Under the pieces are notes generated by a model. The model had not been told where the DNA came from and made no database searches. It worked only from the letters and a program-made list of their open reading frames with translations. Shown here piece by piece: positions 24,641 to 37,900 of a stretch of DNA of 64,000 bases. The position numbers and the translations under genes are program-made. The number at the start of each line of letters is the position of its first letter. Positions within the stretch are counted from its first letter, which is position 1. The stretch spans positions 496,001-560,000 of the forward strand of contig NW_002476544.1 of assembly GCF_000189635.1 (NCBI RefSeq), read 5' to 3'. The stretch comes from Tetrahymena thermophila SB210 (taxonomy: Eukaryota; Ciliophora; Oligohymenophorea; Hymenostomatida; Tetrahymenidae).

Positions 24641-26104
24641 TCACTTTGCATATTCTAAGTCCATACCATATAAATCATAAAGTATTTGTGAAGGATTCAT
24701 TCCAAATATTTTGCTTTATATTTTATGGAACAACAAAATCTAGAATTAAGTTTATTAAATTTATTTTTTAATTTTATGAAATCCAATAAAATGTTCATAT
24801 TAGTAATCATCATTTAATTGTTACATTGATCTATTTATTAATATTTTTTTGAAATCCAAATTCATATAAGATGTTTTAGGAAGAAAATTTTCTGGGATAT
24901 ATTTTGAATCATACAAAGTTAATTACATGGCTTCTTTGGTTACTAATTTATGAACAATAAGGTTATTAAAATAAGCTAGTAAATCATATTTTACAATATA
25001 AATTGTAGATTACTCCTTAATTTATAAAAGTAATTTAAACAGTTTTATTTACTCCTCTAAGCTCAAGTCTTTATCTTCTTCAAGCTATTAATAGCCATCT
25101 TTTAATTTTTTTTTATAATCTATATAAATTTGACAGTTAAATTTTATATACTTTTCAATAAAGGGTATTATTTGGGATTTTTAAGTGATTGAATTGTTTT
25201 GGTAGATTACCTTTTCTGAAACTAAAAAATACCTTAAATGATGGCAAATCCATTCTGTTTGCAATAAAATTAACCATAGATAAGGCTTTTTGTCTATTGA
25301 ATAAGTAGAAATTAAAAATAAGCTTGCTATTAAACAACCTTTAATTATTAATGTAGCTTTGGAACTTATATAATACTTGAATTTATTTTTATTTGAAATA
25401 GATTTTAACTGAAAGTGCCCTTCATCTAAAATAGTTGCATACATCCAATATATTGTTCGCATTTTAGAAATTTTTATATACTAGCTTGTAAATATTTTGA
25501 AAACTATAGCTTGGATTATTGTTAGAGAGAATATGGTTATCCCAAATTCTAAAATAGTTTGGTAAGAACATCTAACTACAACTAAAAAGGTAAGTAATAC
25601 AGTTTAGGTATAGCTAAAATGAACCAAATTGGTTGTTAATATGTTTACAGCAAATATATTAAATTTATTCTTATAGCTATAGAGATAGGTAACTGCAATA
25701 ATAAAATAGGCCATAAATAATAGAGCGAATATGAATATGTACTTGTTATTAGAAATAATTTCATTATTGTTAGCTAAATCAATCAATATTATTAGTAATG
25801 GATAATATACTAAAAGATATATTGGCTCTAATTGCTATACGAATTCAGATAGATTTTTATCATTCAGATTTAAGAAGTTTAAGAAAAATACTGAAAGCAA
25901 TTTATTATTTGTTTAATTTAGAGTATTTGGCATTTTAGATAAGTTAATGGTAACAATAAACCTATGTAGAATCACAAAAACTAAAATTATTATCGGATAT
26001 ATGAGGAATCTTTGACAAATTAAGTGAATAGATAAACAAAACGAGCAAAGGCTAACTACATCCGGAAAAAGCCCTGCAATTAGTAACCCTTTATAATAAT
26101 GCAT
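24641..26104 (-). CDS. Multi-pass membrane protein of unknown function
   Basis: An uninterrupted reading frame of 487 residues when TAA/TAG are Gln, from ATG 26104 to TGA 24643-24641. The N-terminal half carries several strongly hydrophobic stretches, including FLIYPIIILVFVILHRFIV, YLLVYYPLLIILIDL, YIFIFALLFMAYFIIAVTYL and the region near residues 185-215, giving perhaps six to eight membrane passes. A further pair is near ATLIIKGCLIASLFLISTY. The C-terminal 170 residues are soluble and charged (DYKKKLKDGYQQLEEDKDLS) and end GMDLEYAK. No family motif was recognised. The even use of Gln codons and the long open frame support a real gene. A further upstream exon cannot be excluded, because no in-frame stop lies immediately before the ATG. 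Confidence 0.65.
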
Positions 26105-26611
26105 CCTTGCTATTTTATTTATTGTTTCTTATAATCTAAATATCTTTAAAATTTATATATTACAAAATCTGATAAATTCAATTTATAAAGATAATTTAAA
26201 TATAATTGCAGATATTTATTGATTGATACAAGTAAGTATGTTTTGATTAAAAACTTGTTAGTATTGAGTTTTAACGCAAATACATAAGATTCTATTTTTT
26301 TATATTTGATAACAAAAAATTAATTTAAAAACTAATAAAAAAAATAATTATCTCATTATTATATTTAATATTATTTAATTTTTAAGTTGTTTATTTAATT
26401 TATTCAAAAATTATTTTTGAATGTTTGAAAAAATCTTAACTCATAAAATTACATTTTTAATTTACTGATTTAGCGTATTTTGAGAATAATTCATGAAATT
26501 TAAGCTATTTATATAAGATATCTTTAGAGAAATTATTATTAGAGGTCTAAAATAATATTTTAAGAATTTTTAATTAACTCAAAATATAAAAAAGTAAAAT
26601 AAATAATAATA
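26105..26611. other. Intergenic, nothing recognised
   Basis: A+T-rich gap upstream of the membrane-protein gene and downstream of the HTATIP2-like gene. No element was recognised. Confidence 0.6.
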
Positions 26612-27661
26612 TCAATTTTTAGCAATAGAATTCATTTATGCATTTGTATATGTGATAATTCTATCAAATTATTCGCTACTACTGCTAAAACGTTCTTCTG
26701 CTTCCATTATCATAGCTCTTGCACAATCTACGCTCTCTATGCTTGGTCCACAGCAACAGCAGCAGTACTAGAAAAACTTTTCTATGCATCTTGAATCATT
26801 GTCTCTATTTCTCAAAAATCCTTTTATTTATTATTCATTATTTTACTTGCTTTTATAATAATGCTTTAAACAATATATTTATTATTTACCTGGTTAGAAT
26901 ATAGAATAATATCTAAAGTTTAAATCTTTAATTGCTTGTTCAATCTATAATAAAAAATATAATATGTTAAATGGCGATAATTATTAGACAGACTAATTAA
27001 TTTTACCTATCCTTTTGTTTTTGTGTATAAAAACATAGATTTAGCATTAGCTCCTACAGAACTTAATAGAGAAAAGTGAGGAATTTCTATAATTTTTAAA
27101 GATCAATTACTTGAAATATAAATAATATATTCATTTATTTACTATTGTGCTCAGCTATTTATGCTCCCCAAAAGCAGTATGTATAATCAACTTTAAAGAA
27201 TTAATCCTTTTTTGAAATAGAATATAATTATAATTTCTTTGCTAATAAAAAAATTTACCTTTCCTTCTTTCGTTCTAGATCCCAATGTGCAAAAGAATGA
27301 ATCATAATTTCTAAATTAGACCCATTTTTCTGTTTCTTGTAGCTCATCTAAACTGCCTACTTCGATTATTTTCAGTTTTTCAAAACCTAATTTTATTCAT
27401 AAAAAACATAAACGCTAAATTTTTATAGATTTCTCTTTACCTTGTATATTGTTCCATTCATTCAATTTTCTTCTAACGATTACTGATACTTCTACCCATT
27501 TTTTATTGCTACACAGCTCCCTTACGAGTACCTAATACATAAATACATAATACAATTTATAAAACGTCTTTAGATATTTCACATACTCTTCCAATAGCTC
27601 CTGTTGAACCTAACACTACAGCTTTTAGTCCCCTATTAGGATTAATATTATTTTATTCCAT
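26612..27661 (-). CDS. HTATIP2/TIP30-like NAD(P)-binding Rossmann-fold protein
   Basis: Atypical short-chain dehydrogenase-like family, known in animals as HTATIP2/TIP30. ATG 27661 begins MEQNNINPNRGLKAVVLGS, and the nucleotide-binding motif GSTGAIG follows at once. Later exons give LVRELCSNKKWVEVSVIVRR, the FEKLKIIEVGSLDELQE strand, NYDSFFCTLGSRTKEGK, FFKVDYTYCFWGAQIAEHN, FSLLSSVGANAKSMFLYTKT with KGQ after it (family Ser and YxxxK-like positions), and AIKDLNFRYYSIFQP, all in family order. The last exon reads CARAMIMEAEERF and ends at TGA 26614-26612. At least five short introns are needed. An oddity is five consecutive cysteines (YCCCCCG, near 26750-26765) before the terminal helix. The substrate is unknown, and internal splice sites are by eye. 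Confidence 0.85.
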
Positions 27662-28274
27662 TTAAACTTTTTCAGGTTAGATTTGATTGCTCAAGATATC
27701 TAATTGACTTTAAAAATTTTGTTTTATACTAAATTTTACTATAAATTAATTAATAACATAAATCAACATTTAAAAACTTGCCTGTTCATAAATTGGATAT
27801 TTATAAAAACTATCAAACAAACAAATAATGATAGATTAAAAGTGTAAGATTTATTTTTACAGTAATTTTATTATTCTAAATAGAAAAATAATGCATTCTA
27901 TTCTTCTATTTAGAAGTATACTTTACAATTTAAATATATAATTTTAATAAAGAAGGCCCATTAATATAGATGATGCAAAATCCACTTAAAGTAAGAATAT
28001 ATCATAAAAATTAGTAAAAAGTTAATTTTTAAAAATAAACTTAAAATATTATTTTTTAATGAAATAAATTTCTACTTTTATTTCAACTTGAAATAAGTTT
28101 TGGATATTAATTTTTATAAAAATATAAAAAATTTCATAACTTTTAAAAAAGAAAAGAAGAATTATCAAAATTGAAGTTATGAAATTTTTATATGAAAGTT
28201 TTTTAGATATTTTTAAGAACTATTCAAACAAATATTTTTTTAGACTGGTCAATTAATAATTTCAATGATTATTA
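27662..28274. other. Intergenic with inverted repeats
   Basis: This gap holds the presumed upstream region of the HTATIP2-like gene and the 3' flank of channel D. It contains a 9+1+9 palindrome at 28078-28096 and a larger inverted repeat at 28122-28193. No gene was recognised. Confidence 0.6.
28122..28193. repeat. Inverted repeat, ~20-bp arms
   Basis: The left arm ATATAAAAAATTTCATAACT (28122-28141) pairs with AGTTATGAAATTTTTATAT (28175-28193), with one extra A on the left and a purine-rich loop of about 31 nt. It lies about 100 bp past the stop of channel D. It could form a hairpin in the 3' UTR or be a small terminal-inverted-repeat relic. Function is unknown. Confidence 0.8.
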
Positions 28275-31200
28275 TCAAACTAATTGAGTGTTTTTTGTGC
28301 GATATTTAGTTTATTAAGTATTGGTGGCTCCACCAAAGTATTAAGATTTTTTGCTCTTCCTATTTTTCATCATCTTTTTGGTTTCTTTTCTTCTAATGTT
28401 ACTTTTTATTTGATAGAAATTTCCTTAAGGAAAGTAAAATTTATAGTTTTGCAAGGCATCTATTTCTATTTCATTATCTTCTACTAAAATATATTCTTAC
28501 CACTCCTCTCCAATTTCTTCAATTCTTTAGTTTTTAAGTTATGCTAGTAGATATATTTTTCTTAAAACTAAGATATCAATATCTTATACTCCCTTTACAC
28601 ACCTTATTTAGAATTCTACATTTTAGCTAATATCTTCTGCTATTTATTCGCCTTGATGGAACTTCTCTGGAGGCAGTTAATTATTTTAAGCAATTTCATT
28701 TTGCTAATCCTACTGAATTTCATGCTAAGACTCTACGTTAGGAATCATTTTCATAGATTATAATTATTTTTTTAAAGAGTTTTCTTTAATAGCAAATTGG
28801 ATAAACTTTGATTTATTCTCTCTAGTGCCCTCGCCTAAAATACTGTTTGGATTATGTTTTTAAGTACCTTAAGTTAATAAATGCATAAAGCTTTATGCAT
28901 TTTAAGAGTTAGAGTTCAAAGTATTTTATTGAGGAAGCTGTTTTTCTTATTATTTTTATTCGTTATTCTATACTTGATATGGTTACAAATGTTATAAAGC
29001 CAGTTTATAAGTGTAATTTGTATTGTTTCTTCCATAATAATAAGAATCTCTATGCTTATTTGAGCTAGCAGTAGATTACTATTCCTATAAATTAATTGTT
29101 GCGTGTCTCTTATCTTTTCTGTGGATACTAGATTATACAGTAGGAGTTAAATTTCCATTTACAAATTACTTTTACTTCAACACTATTTAGCCGTTCTATT
29201 ATTATTCAAATTCTGGAGCAATTAATTACTGAGTAAGACCTTTTAAACTATTTCTTGGAATATTTCTTAATGAAGAGCTAAATGTTTCATTCATCTTTGA
29301 AACCATTTTACAGCTCTATTTTTTTTCTTCTATTCTTTTGTGAATTTCTTATTCAACGATTGTCAAGGACTAGATCGATCTGTTTGTTCTTCTTTACTAG
29401 AGTTATTCTTAAATGCTAAAATTTTAAGGAGTAAGATTGCTCATATCCCACTCAGAATTAATGTTACAACTTTCGTCTCTTAATTATATCAACGGTAATT
29501 ATGTGTTAGTTTGCTAAGTTACAGTTTATTTCTTTGATTTTGCTTGTCTTTGAAATAGCAATCCTTGAGAGGAAGCTTTTTTCTTTAGAGAGCCTGATAG
29601 AGGTTCAATATAGAATTAATTTTCCTAAAAGAGAGGTATATCAACTTTCTATGGGGATTTTGAATTACCTTAGGCAGTATTTCTCTCTAAAGAATTAGAA
29701 TTTGAGTTGTTGATAAATGAGCTGTTGTTATGTCCTTAATCATTCTAAAGGAATTTTTTTTCTTCGTTTCTTAAAAACTATTATTGCTGCTGCATTATCT
29801 ATAAATCAATAGAATTTTATATTGAATCTTTTGATTTCTAATTGGTAAATTGCTATATTGCTGATCCAACATCTAAGCTATTAGTTAAAATATCATTTGT
29901 ATGCTTTTTAATTTGCTTTTCTGTTTAAATACCCTCATCTAAACTAGTTAATTTATGCATTTGGTTTTATAAACTTAAAATATTTTCTATTTTTTCGTAA
30001 TGCTAAGTTTATCCGTAATTGATATCAGAAAAACCTTGGTTCAAGATAGGAAGTTAAAGTTCGTTTTCCTATGAATTCTGTAAATCTCTAGTAGTTTATT
30101 TTTCTTTTTTTCTTGGAATCATTGAATTTCTTATTTAATTCTCATCATCATTTTCTTTAATTATATCCAATTTATTGAGATAATTATTTTTTAGACCATC
30201 AGCTGATTATGTGTGTTTGAGAACTTGTTAATCATTTTATAAATTTATAATTACATCGTTTTCTTTCACTTAAGCATTAACAGCATTTTCGAAATCAACT
30301 TATTAATGCTAAGTTGATTGATTTGTTGTTGTTTAATTGTGTTTTCTATCAAAATTGTTTGCATATGACACAGGACTAGTATCCTTCAATTATTTTTCTA
30401 TAGTGTTTATTCTATAAATGTCATAATTTGTTTTAAGCTCCTCTGGATGAATAATAGATTGCTATATTATCGAATATAGATCACTGTTGATCGATTAATT
30501 TAAATAATCAATAACATCTTTCCTTAAATCTTCATAGTTTGAGTGAAAAGGTTTTTTTTAAGCTCTTCTAGAATGCTTAATTCTCTCTTCTTATGAAGAC
30601 TTTTTTTAGTTATAAGGAATATTAAAATTCACATAAGGACAGCTCTCTAATTGATGATTAAACTCACCGCATGAGTAGCACTTCAACTTCATCTATGAAT
30701 AGTCATGACTAAATATTATTTTATCTTTTATTTCTGAGAATATTTCCTTTTAATCAAAATATATTTATTAGAAAAGTTTTTAATCATTATTGAAAATATA
30801 TTTAATTAAAGTTAATTTATTTACATAGTCATCTGAATTATTTCTTATGATTTACAAAAAATCATTTCTACTGATATAAGACAAAACAGTTACTGAACTT
30901 GTCTTTGCTGTATAAGAATTTTGCGAGTTTGTGATAAAGCCTTGTTGACCGAAAACATCTTACTTCTAATTACATAAAATATTCAATCAAAAATAATTAA
31001 AAACAAGCTTTAAAAATACTTTCAAAAATTTGAAGTTCATTTCTGGTTGAGATGTAATTTTATCAATCTTAGTCAGGACAGGAATTGATAGACTGACTTA
31101 TCCTTAGTTTATATAATATATTTTATCATTTAATTCACCAAATTTGAAAATAATTTCTCCTGGAAAATAAACTTTCTACTTAATGAGGAGCGTAATCTGC

Positions 31201-33903
31201 TTTTGAGATACTTAGGAAAACTTTGATATTCCCAAATAATTAATATTACTTATCATCTCTTTATTTATTTCCAATAAAACCTCTTCCTTAAGCTAATAAG
31301 GCAGAATCTCAAGGATGTTTGTGTCAAATGATGATTTTTTAGTATTTTGAATGTAAAGATATTCAACGTATTTTCTAATCTTGTGCTAAAGCTGAATATT
31401 TATATTTCTGTTATTCATATCTTTGTTTATTTCTTTCATAAATTATTTGAATTCTTTTTTCTTAGCACTCTAAGTTTTAACAATATCGCTAATCGTTGAA
31501 ATTGAATAGCCAACAACATTTTAAGAAACCAAAGCGATAATTAGTATAAACACTCTCTCATCTATAATAAAATTAGAAAAATATTTTAATTTCTAATCAA
31601 TAATGTTAATCAAACGAATAAAATAAAGATTTTTTTATGGTTTACATTAAGTAAAAGGAGCTATATCACCATATCCTGTTGTAGTCATAGTAATGATCAT
31701 GAAGTATATAGAAACAAGATACTGATCGGAAAAGCTATAATCATCAAATTAATAATGTTGAAGCCAATTACTTTTACCTTCTAGCTGTTCGGATAATGCT
31801 ATCCTTATAAATATGCAACTAGCTATGTGTGCGATAATTAGTATCAAGCACTCTAATTTTAATAATTTTAACCAATTTAAAATAGATTCGCTAATTTATA
31901 ATCTTTATTCTATTTCTGATATCTTTTTAGGTAAATCTACTATCTTCCAAAATATACAATAATCAAGCAAGCTAATCCAAGAATTATTTTCACCAGTTTA
32001 AGATACAAAATATAGACTTATAACAATAATATCCTTCCTGTTACATAAAAATAAAAATATTAAAAATGGCATGTTAAATTATATAACTTTATTATTACGC
32101 GATGAAATAAAAGTTCTTTTTTATGATTAATCTTCGATCTTTTATAGTGATACCATTATAGAAAATTCCCTATTTTAGAAAATAAAATGTAAACTAAATT
32201 AAAATTATAAATATTTTAAGAAAAGAGTAATGAATCAAAATAAATCTTGTAATTTATTATATCAATTTTTTAATTAATGGTAAAGAAGTATTAGATAAAT
32301 AAATTACTGAATTCAAATTTATGATTAATTCAAAAACTAAAATTATTGAAATGAAAGCAGAATTAAAGAATCTTAGAAGAGGGACGTTTTGTGTGTCATA
32401 AATATGGCAGACAGGAATAATCAATATCATTAGGATAATAGCAATTATTATGAAAATATCCCTTTTAAATTAAATATTTTTTTAAGAAAAGCAAATCATT
32501 CATTAAATAAATCATACCAAATGAGTTTAAAAATAGATTCCTATTTAATTAAAAAAAATATATTAAGACAAATTAAATAAAATTAGCAATAAATAAAAAA
32601 TTAATCAATAAATTACTGGCATTAACATGAGATTTCCACTTAGGAATTAATTTATAAATTCAGTGATTTTTAATTCTAGTTGTTTATTTGAAAGATTTAT
32701 TATTAAATAATGTATTTTTTAGTTATATAGAGGCAACACTTTTCAATGTTTATATATGCTATGTAAATAAATAAATTTAAGTAACAATTTCTTTTTAGTT
32801 ATTTACACAGGAAGTATTTATAATTTTCACATCAAAATTTAATTAAAATTGTTTACATTCCATAAGATAAATGCACTTTTTAATGAAGGTTGTTTTCTTT
32901 TTTAGAAAAAAATTTTAAAGATCAAATTGAATTCAATTTTTATAAATTTTACTTCAGAGTAAATGAATCTTTATTAATAAATATAGTAATTAAAATCAGA
33001 GGCGAAATCATCAATCATTCCAAATTACTATCTAGTCAATTTTCTAAACATTACATTTCTAACTCTTTTAATTAATTTGTTAGCAAAATTCTTTACCAGT
33101 GCCATTTTCACTATAGAAAATGTTCCTTTTGTTGTGTTTACTTATAAGTTTTTTGAGATATCTGATTTTGCCTCTTATTCCAAATCGTGGCTTTATTTTT
33201 TTGCGTTTTACTCGTCTGTTTCGTTAATAATTTGTATTGAATTAGTTCGAGCGCTTATAGATGATACAGAAACTCTATTATGTTTATCTAATTTTTCAGA
33301 AAATCTACAATTTAGGCTATTTATTTTTTCACTTTCGAAATTTTTACTTCCTAGGAGGGCTTTGGATTAGGTATTTAAAAAATTCTAGTAAGTTTAATCG
33401 AACTGCTGATTGTTGTTTGGATTGATTAAATTGTTCAAAGATACTATTTGAGGGTCATATTAATGTCTTTATTCTATACCATTATTCTATTATTTTGAAA
33501 AAGGAGCTAAGTTATTTTATTAACCTATCTAGTAATCTAACTAATTGCTAAAATTTTGATTCAAATCGTTATCTATTTCATAGTATTTTGGACTTAAAAA
33601 GTCAGAGTAATGCTGATTAGAATGAATTTATCCCATTAAGCTTAAGTTATTTCCAGTTTAATTTTGAGACATGTTTTAATTTTAATTTATTGTACTATTA
33701 TTATTAGTTTATGAAAGCTAAAAAGGTGGATTAGTACTATTATTAATCATAGGAGCATCTTGAAACTTAGATTAGCTCATACTTAATTTAAAATCCTATT
33801 CTTCCCTGCCAATAATGTTATTAGCTACTTAAGAAGATAAAATGAATTTGTTTTCTTTGTCTAACGTTTCATCTAATTAAATCAATTATGTATCTTAATT
33901 CAT
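28275..33903 (-). CDS. K+ channel D: divergent member, cNBD-like fold, CCHC zinc knuckle
   Basis: Longest member (5.6 kb) and intermediate between the A-C and E-J groups. ATG 33903 (MNQDTQLIQLDETLDKENKF) opens an N/Q-rich N-terminus. The S4 equivalent FWKIVDLPKKISEIEQRLQI is followed by S5 LILIIAHIASCIFIRIA. The filter TMTTTGYGDIAPFT has GYGD at 31665-31676, with Thr replacing the usual Ile before GYGD. The cassette FGQQGFITNSQNSYTAKT has no Glu or Arg. The knuckle CYSCGEFNHQLESC is at 30639-30680. A very long low-complexity tail (about 30600-28650) ends in the conserved module DIDILVLRKIYLLAQLK and EIEIDALQNYKFYFPQGN, then a lysine-rich end and TGA 28277-28275. The YFPQGN end links it to A-C, while its genomic position links it to E-J. 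Confidence 0.87.
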
Positions 33904-34902
33904 AGTTGCTAAAAAATCAGAGGTAAAAAAAAAACTAAACAAAAAATCTAATTATTAATTTTTAATTATCAATTTAATCCAATTATTTTTTTAAATGCCT
34001 TTATGTTAAATGTTGAATGCTTAATTATAAAAATTGAATGAAATAAATGAATTTATGTACGTTCAAATATTTTGAATTGCTAATTTCAAGTATAATAAAG
34101 TTTTTCACTTTAGCATTTATAATAAAAATACCAAAGAAAATCCTATTAAATTTATAAATTTCATCATAATGATCTATTTAAGTAAGCACAATATTTTATA
34201 ATTTATAAAACTATTATATTTTTTATTTAAAAATCAATATATTTATTATTTTTTCTATTGTATTTTTTTGATTTTATAATATTTAATTATTTTATAAAAC
34301 AGTCATTAAGCTCATTTATAAAATTAATTCAAAATATTTTTATCTTTATAAAATTAATTTTTTTAAAATTATTATTTAATCAAAAAACCCCCAAAATATA
34401 TATATTTACTAAATTATAATTTTAAGTGATTTGAATAAAAGTTTTTTTAATTTTAATTCTGTAATAATCTTAATGAAAAATTTTAATTAAAATCTTTAAA
34501 ATAAAGATCAAATCCAAAGATATATATTTAATTTATAGTCATTTTATATATTTACTTTAAGATAAATATAAAAGTTAATAAAGGTGAAGAAAGATCCTTA
34601 TTGGTGCAAGTTTATTGATAATAATTATTGGTATATATATATATATATCTTAACAGTTTATCTATAATAATTTTTATATATCTTTGTTGATAGTTTTTTT
34701 CTAAAGAAACGATTTTACATTATTTATGCTTTTATCAAAATATACTTAATAATAAGAAAAATAATTTTTGTAAAATATTATTATTAAAAAACTTAAAATA
34801 AAAGAATAAAATAAACTTTTTCAATTTTTTAAACATAAAAATAATTAAAAATAGCTAAATATTTTTAATAAAATTAATTTTTGCATGTATTTATTTATGA
34901 TA
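33904..34902. other. Intergenic D/E, very A+T-rich
   Basis: One kilobase of almost pure A+T with a TA dinucleotide run at about 34632-34648. The right end (from about 34810) already belongs to the segment duplicated at G. No gene was recognised. Confidence 0.6.
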
Positions 34903-37900
34903 TCAAATATCTGATTTTGAACTATTTTTATGTTATTATTTAATTTTTTACTTCTTTAATTTTTTAAGCTTGATATGGGATAGAACCTACTTTTTATCTT
35001 AATAATTCTTATACCTATTTAAGACAAATTTATGATTATAATTTGCATAGTAATATTTAAAGTTCTACATTCTATCTATATCTATTTCATTATCAGGAAC
35101 TTGTATAAAATTTTGGATTTTATTTTATTATTACTAAAGCATGAATTACTTTCTAACGACCAGCATGTCAAGATCTTGCAATCCTATTTTTTACCTTATT
35201 GAAAATTCTGTAAAATTTTCAATTTATTAATTAAAGTCTTCTGCTTACTTAGTACTCTCTTTAAATATTTATTAATTTTAATACTAGTGGGAATCTATTA
35301 TTTCATTTTCAGATCGATTTTTATGAATGAGTGCCAGTTATTCAATTAAGCTATTTAAGTATTCTTTATTTTGAATATTTTTTAATTATGTTGATTAAGA
35401 TCTTAACTTACTATCCCTCAAACTCATTAAAATATCTAACAATGATATATTTTACTTACTTTAATTAAAATTAAAACTTTTTTTTGTATCATAAACTTTA
35501 TCTGATAAGGATCTTTAAAAGTTATTAAATTATTATAGGCTTCTCATTTTTCTCTTTTAGAATGCCTATTTTAAAAGATAAATCTCTGGCTCCTCAAAAT
35601 AATTTTGGCTTGATTCAATCAAAAGAGTATTAATTTTTTATATTTTAAATTAGCCTCCTGATTGCTGAGACGAGTACTACTTATCAATAGTGCTACTTCC
35701 TAAATTAAAAATCCCATTACTTTTTTCTTAATTCAGTTTATCCTAATTACTTAGTTTATCTTTATAAACTTCTTCTGTTAGTAAAATACTCCTATTTGAA
35801 TTTCTGTAACCACAGCTTTCTTCATTGAAAATATCTGTTTCTTTTGATTTTTAATAAAATTCTGATAACTTTTCTTTATCTTAGTCATTCACTAAGGTAT
35901 TTTCGTTTGCTTTTAATTATGTTTAATCAGATTAACCACTTTCATCTATTTTTATAGATACTTCATTTACAAGTTATTCTTATTCTTTATTTTATAAGTT
36001 AGTTAAATAAGGTAGTTTTTAACTTAGAGATTGAAATGGAATAGTTTATTTTTCTGCTATTTAAGGAGAACTTTAAGCTTTATCATTATTTTTTGAATTA
36101 TTGAGGGATTATGAAGAAAATTCAGATTAAATTTCTTTTTCATCATTTACTGATATTGGCTTTAAACAAATATTGTAAGCATCTATAATCGCGGACTCAT
36201 CATTATTAGCTTAAGCTGCCATAGCTTTTTCTTAAATATATATTAAATTATTTAAACTATTTCTTTTTCTCTCCATTTTTCTTTAGAATTATTAAAGTCT
36301 TGAATTTTTTTCTTTAGAAGGTTTATAAGTTAGGTTAAGACTTAAATATGGACAGTCAAAAATTTGGTGTGAAAATTTTCCACAAGAGGTACACTTTTAA
36401 AATTTAAAAAATTCATTTTTCTATCCAAAAATAGCAGAGTCCCTCATGAATATGAACTTTTCCTAAATGTTAAAAATAAAATTAATTTACTCTAAAATCT
36501 TCTTAAAAAATAATTTTATTAGTTTTTTAAATTAATAGTTAAGCAATTTTCAAATTTGTTTGTTTATTAGAAGAGTCAGCTTAATAGTTGTTAATAAAAC
36601 TCAATTCTAAAAAAAATATCTGATATTTTTATTAAAAATAGTGTCAAGTTATAAAATTATCTCTTAAATATTATATTTAAAAGGGGGGAATTATAGTTGG
36701 ATATCACTCATTTTAATTTTCAATGGCTTCAAAAGGGAGATTCCAATTTTTTTAATTATTTATGATTAGAATAAGGAGAATCTAATTAATATCTTTAATA
36801 AAATGCAATAGATTGGAAGTCTACTTTAAGAGTTCTTTAGACATCAAAAAAGTCTCTTGACTGTTAAATTTTTAATATTGATATAAAAAATAAAAATGTT
36901 TCATGACAAAAAAGAGCTTTTTTAATCCCACTCCTCCTTACTTTTACATTGTAGAATATAAATTCTAATTATATTTTACAAACTAAAATATGTATTTGAC
37001 AAATAACAATTTTAAACCAAAAATTAATTAAATATTGAATGATTTTAAATTACATAATCTTAAGGATATTATTTTAAAATTTATAGAAAAAGATTTCTGT
37101 CTATATAAGAAACAAGTGAAGGGCCAATAGATTTTAGTGTATATTGACTACATTTTCCAAGCAAAAATCCTTCATAGCCAAAAGCTTCTGATTTCTAAGT
37201 AATTTAAAAACAATATATGAATAGAAATTGAAATATTTTTATAACTTTTCTAAATTACCTGAATTTTTTACTTGCTTTTTTCATATGTTTTACCTGATTT
37301 TGTTTCTCTAATTTAGAAGTTAATTTCTAAATTTCCAGAAATTAAAAAATAAAGGCTTTAGCTATTTTCATATTAATTTAGAAGAATCTCATCTGGGAAT
37401 AGTTATTTTTGTTTAAAGGAAAGAAGAATATTTTTCAAGCAATCAGATGAAAATTCTTTAAACATTTTTATGGAATTTATTTTTTCTTGATAAATATCAA
37501 TTAAGACTTCATTCTTTAAGCTATTTGGTAATTTATCAACAATAGATTCTGAAATTTGTTGCTTATATTCATCTTGGTAATATACAAACTCAAAATGCTT
37601 CCTCACTTTCACTTATAGACTCATTCCTAATCCTATTTTTTTCATTTGATTATTTACGTCTGTCATGAAATCATTGAATTTCTAATTTTTAGAAGACTCA
37701 AATTTAACAATCTCGCTTATTTAAGAAAATGCGTAAGCAGTCACATTTGTGGCTAAAATTGATAGAAAAGCAATATACAATTTTTCATCTATTTTAAAAA
37801 ATTTATTATTAGTCAAAATTTAAATATTTTACAATAAACTACTTAATTAATATGGGGATATATCACCATATCCAATAGTGCAAATAGTTATAATCATATA

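Noticed and set aside
33077..33370. + strand open stretch of 97 codons
   Set aside because: It overlaps the N-terminal exon of channel D on the opposite strand, whose N/Q-rich frame is supported by paralogues.
34382..34396. Telomere-like ACCCCCAAAA
   Set aside because: A single short occurrence, not repeated, in A+T-rich spacer. Not a telomere.
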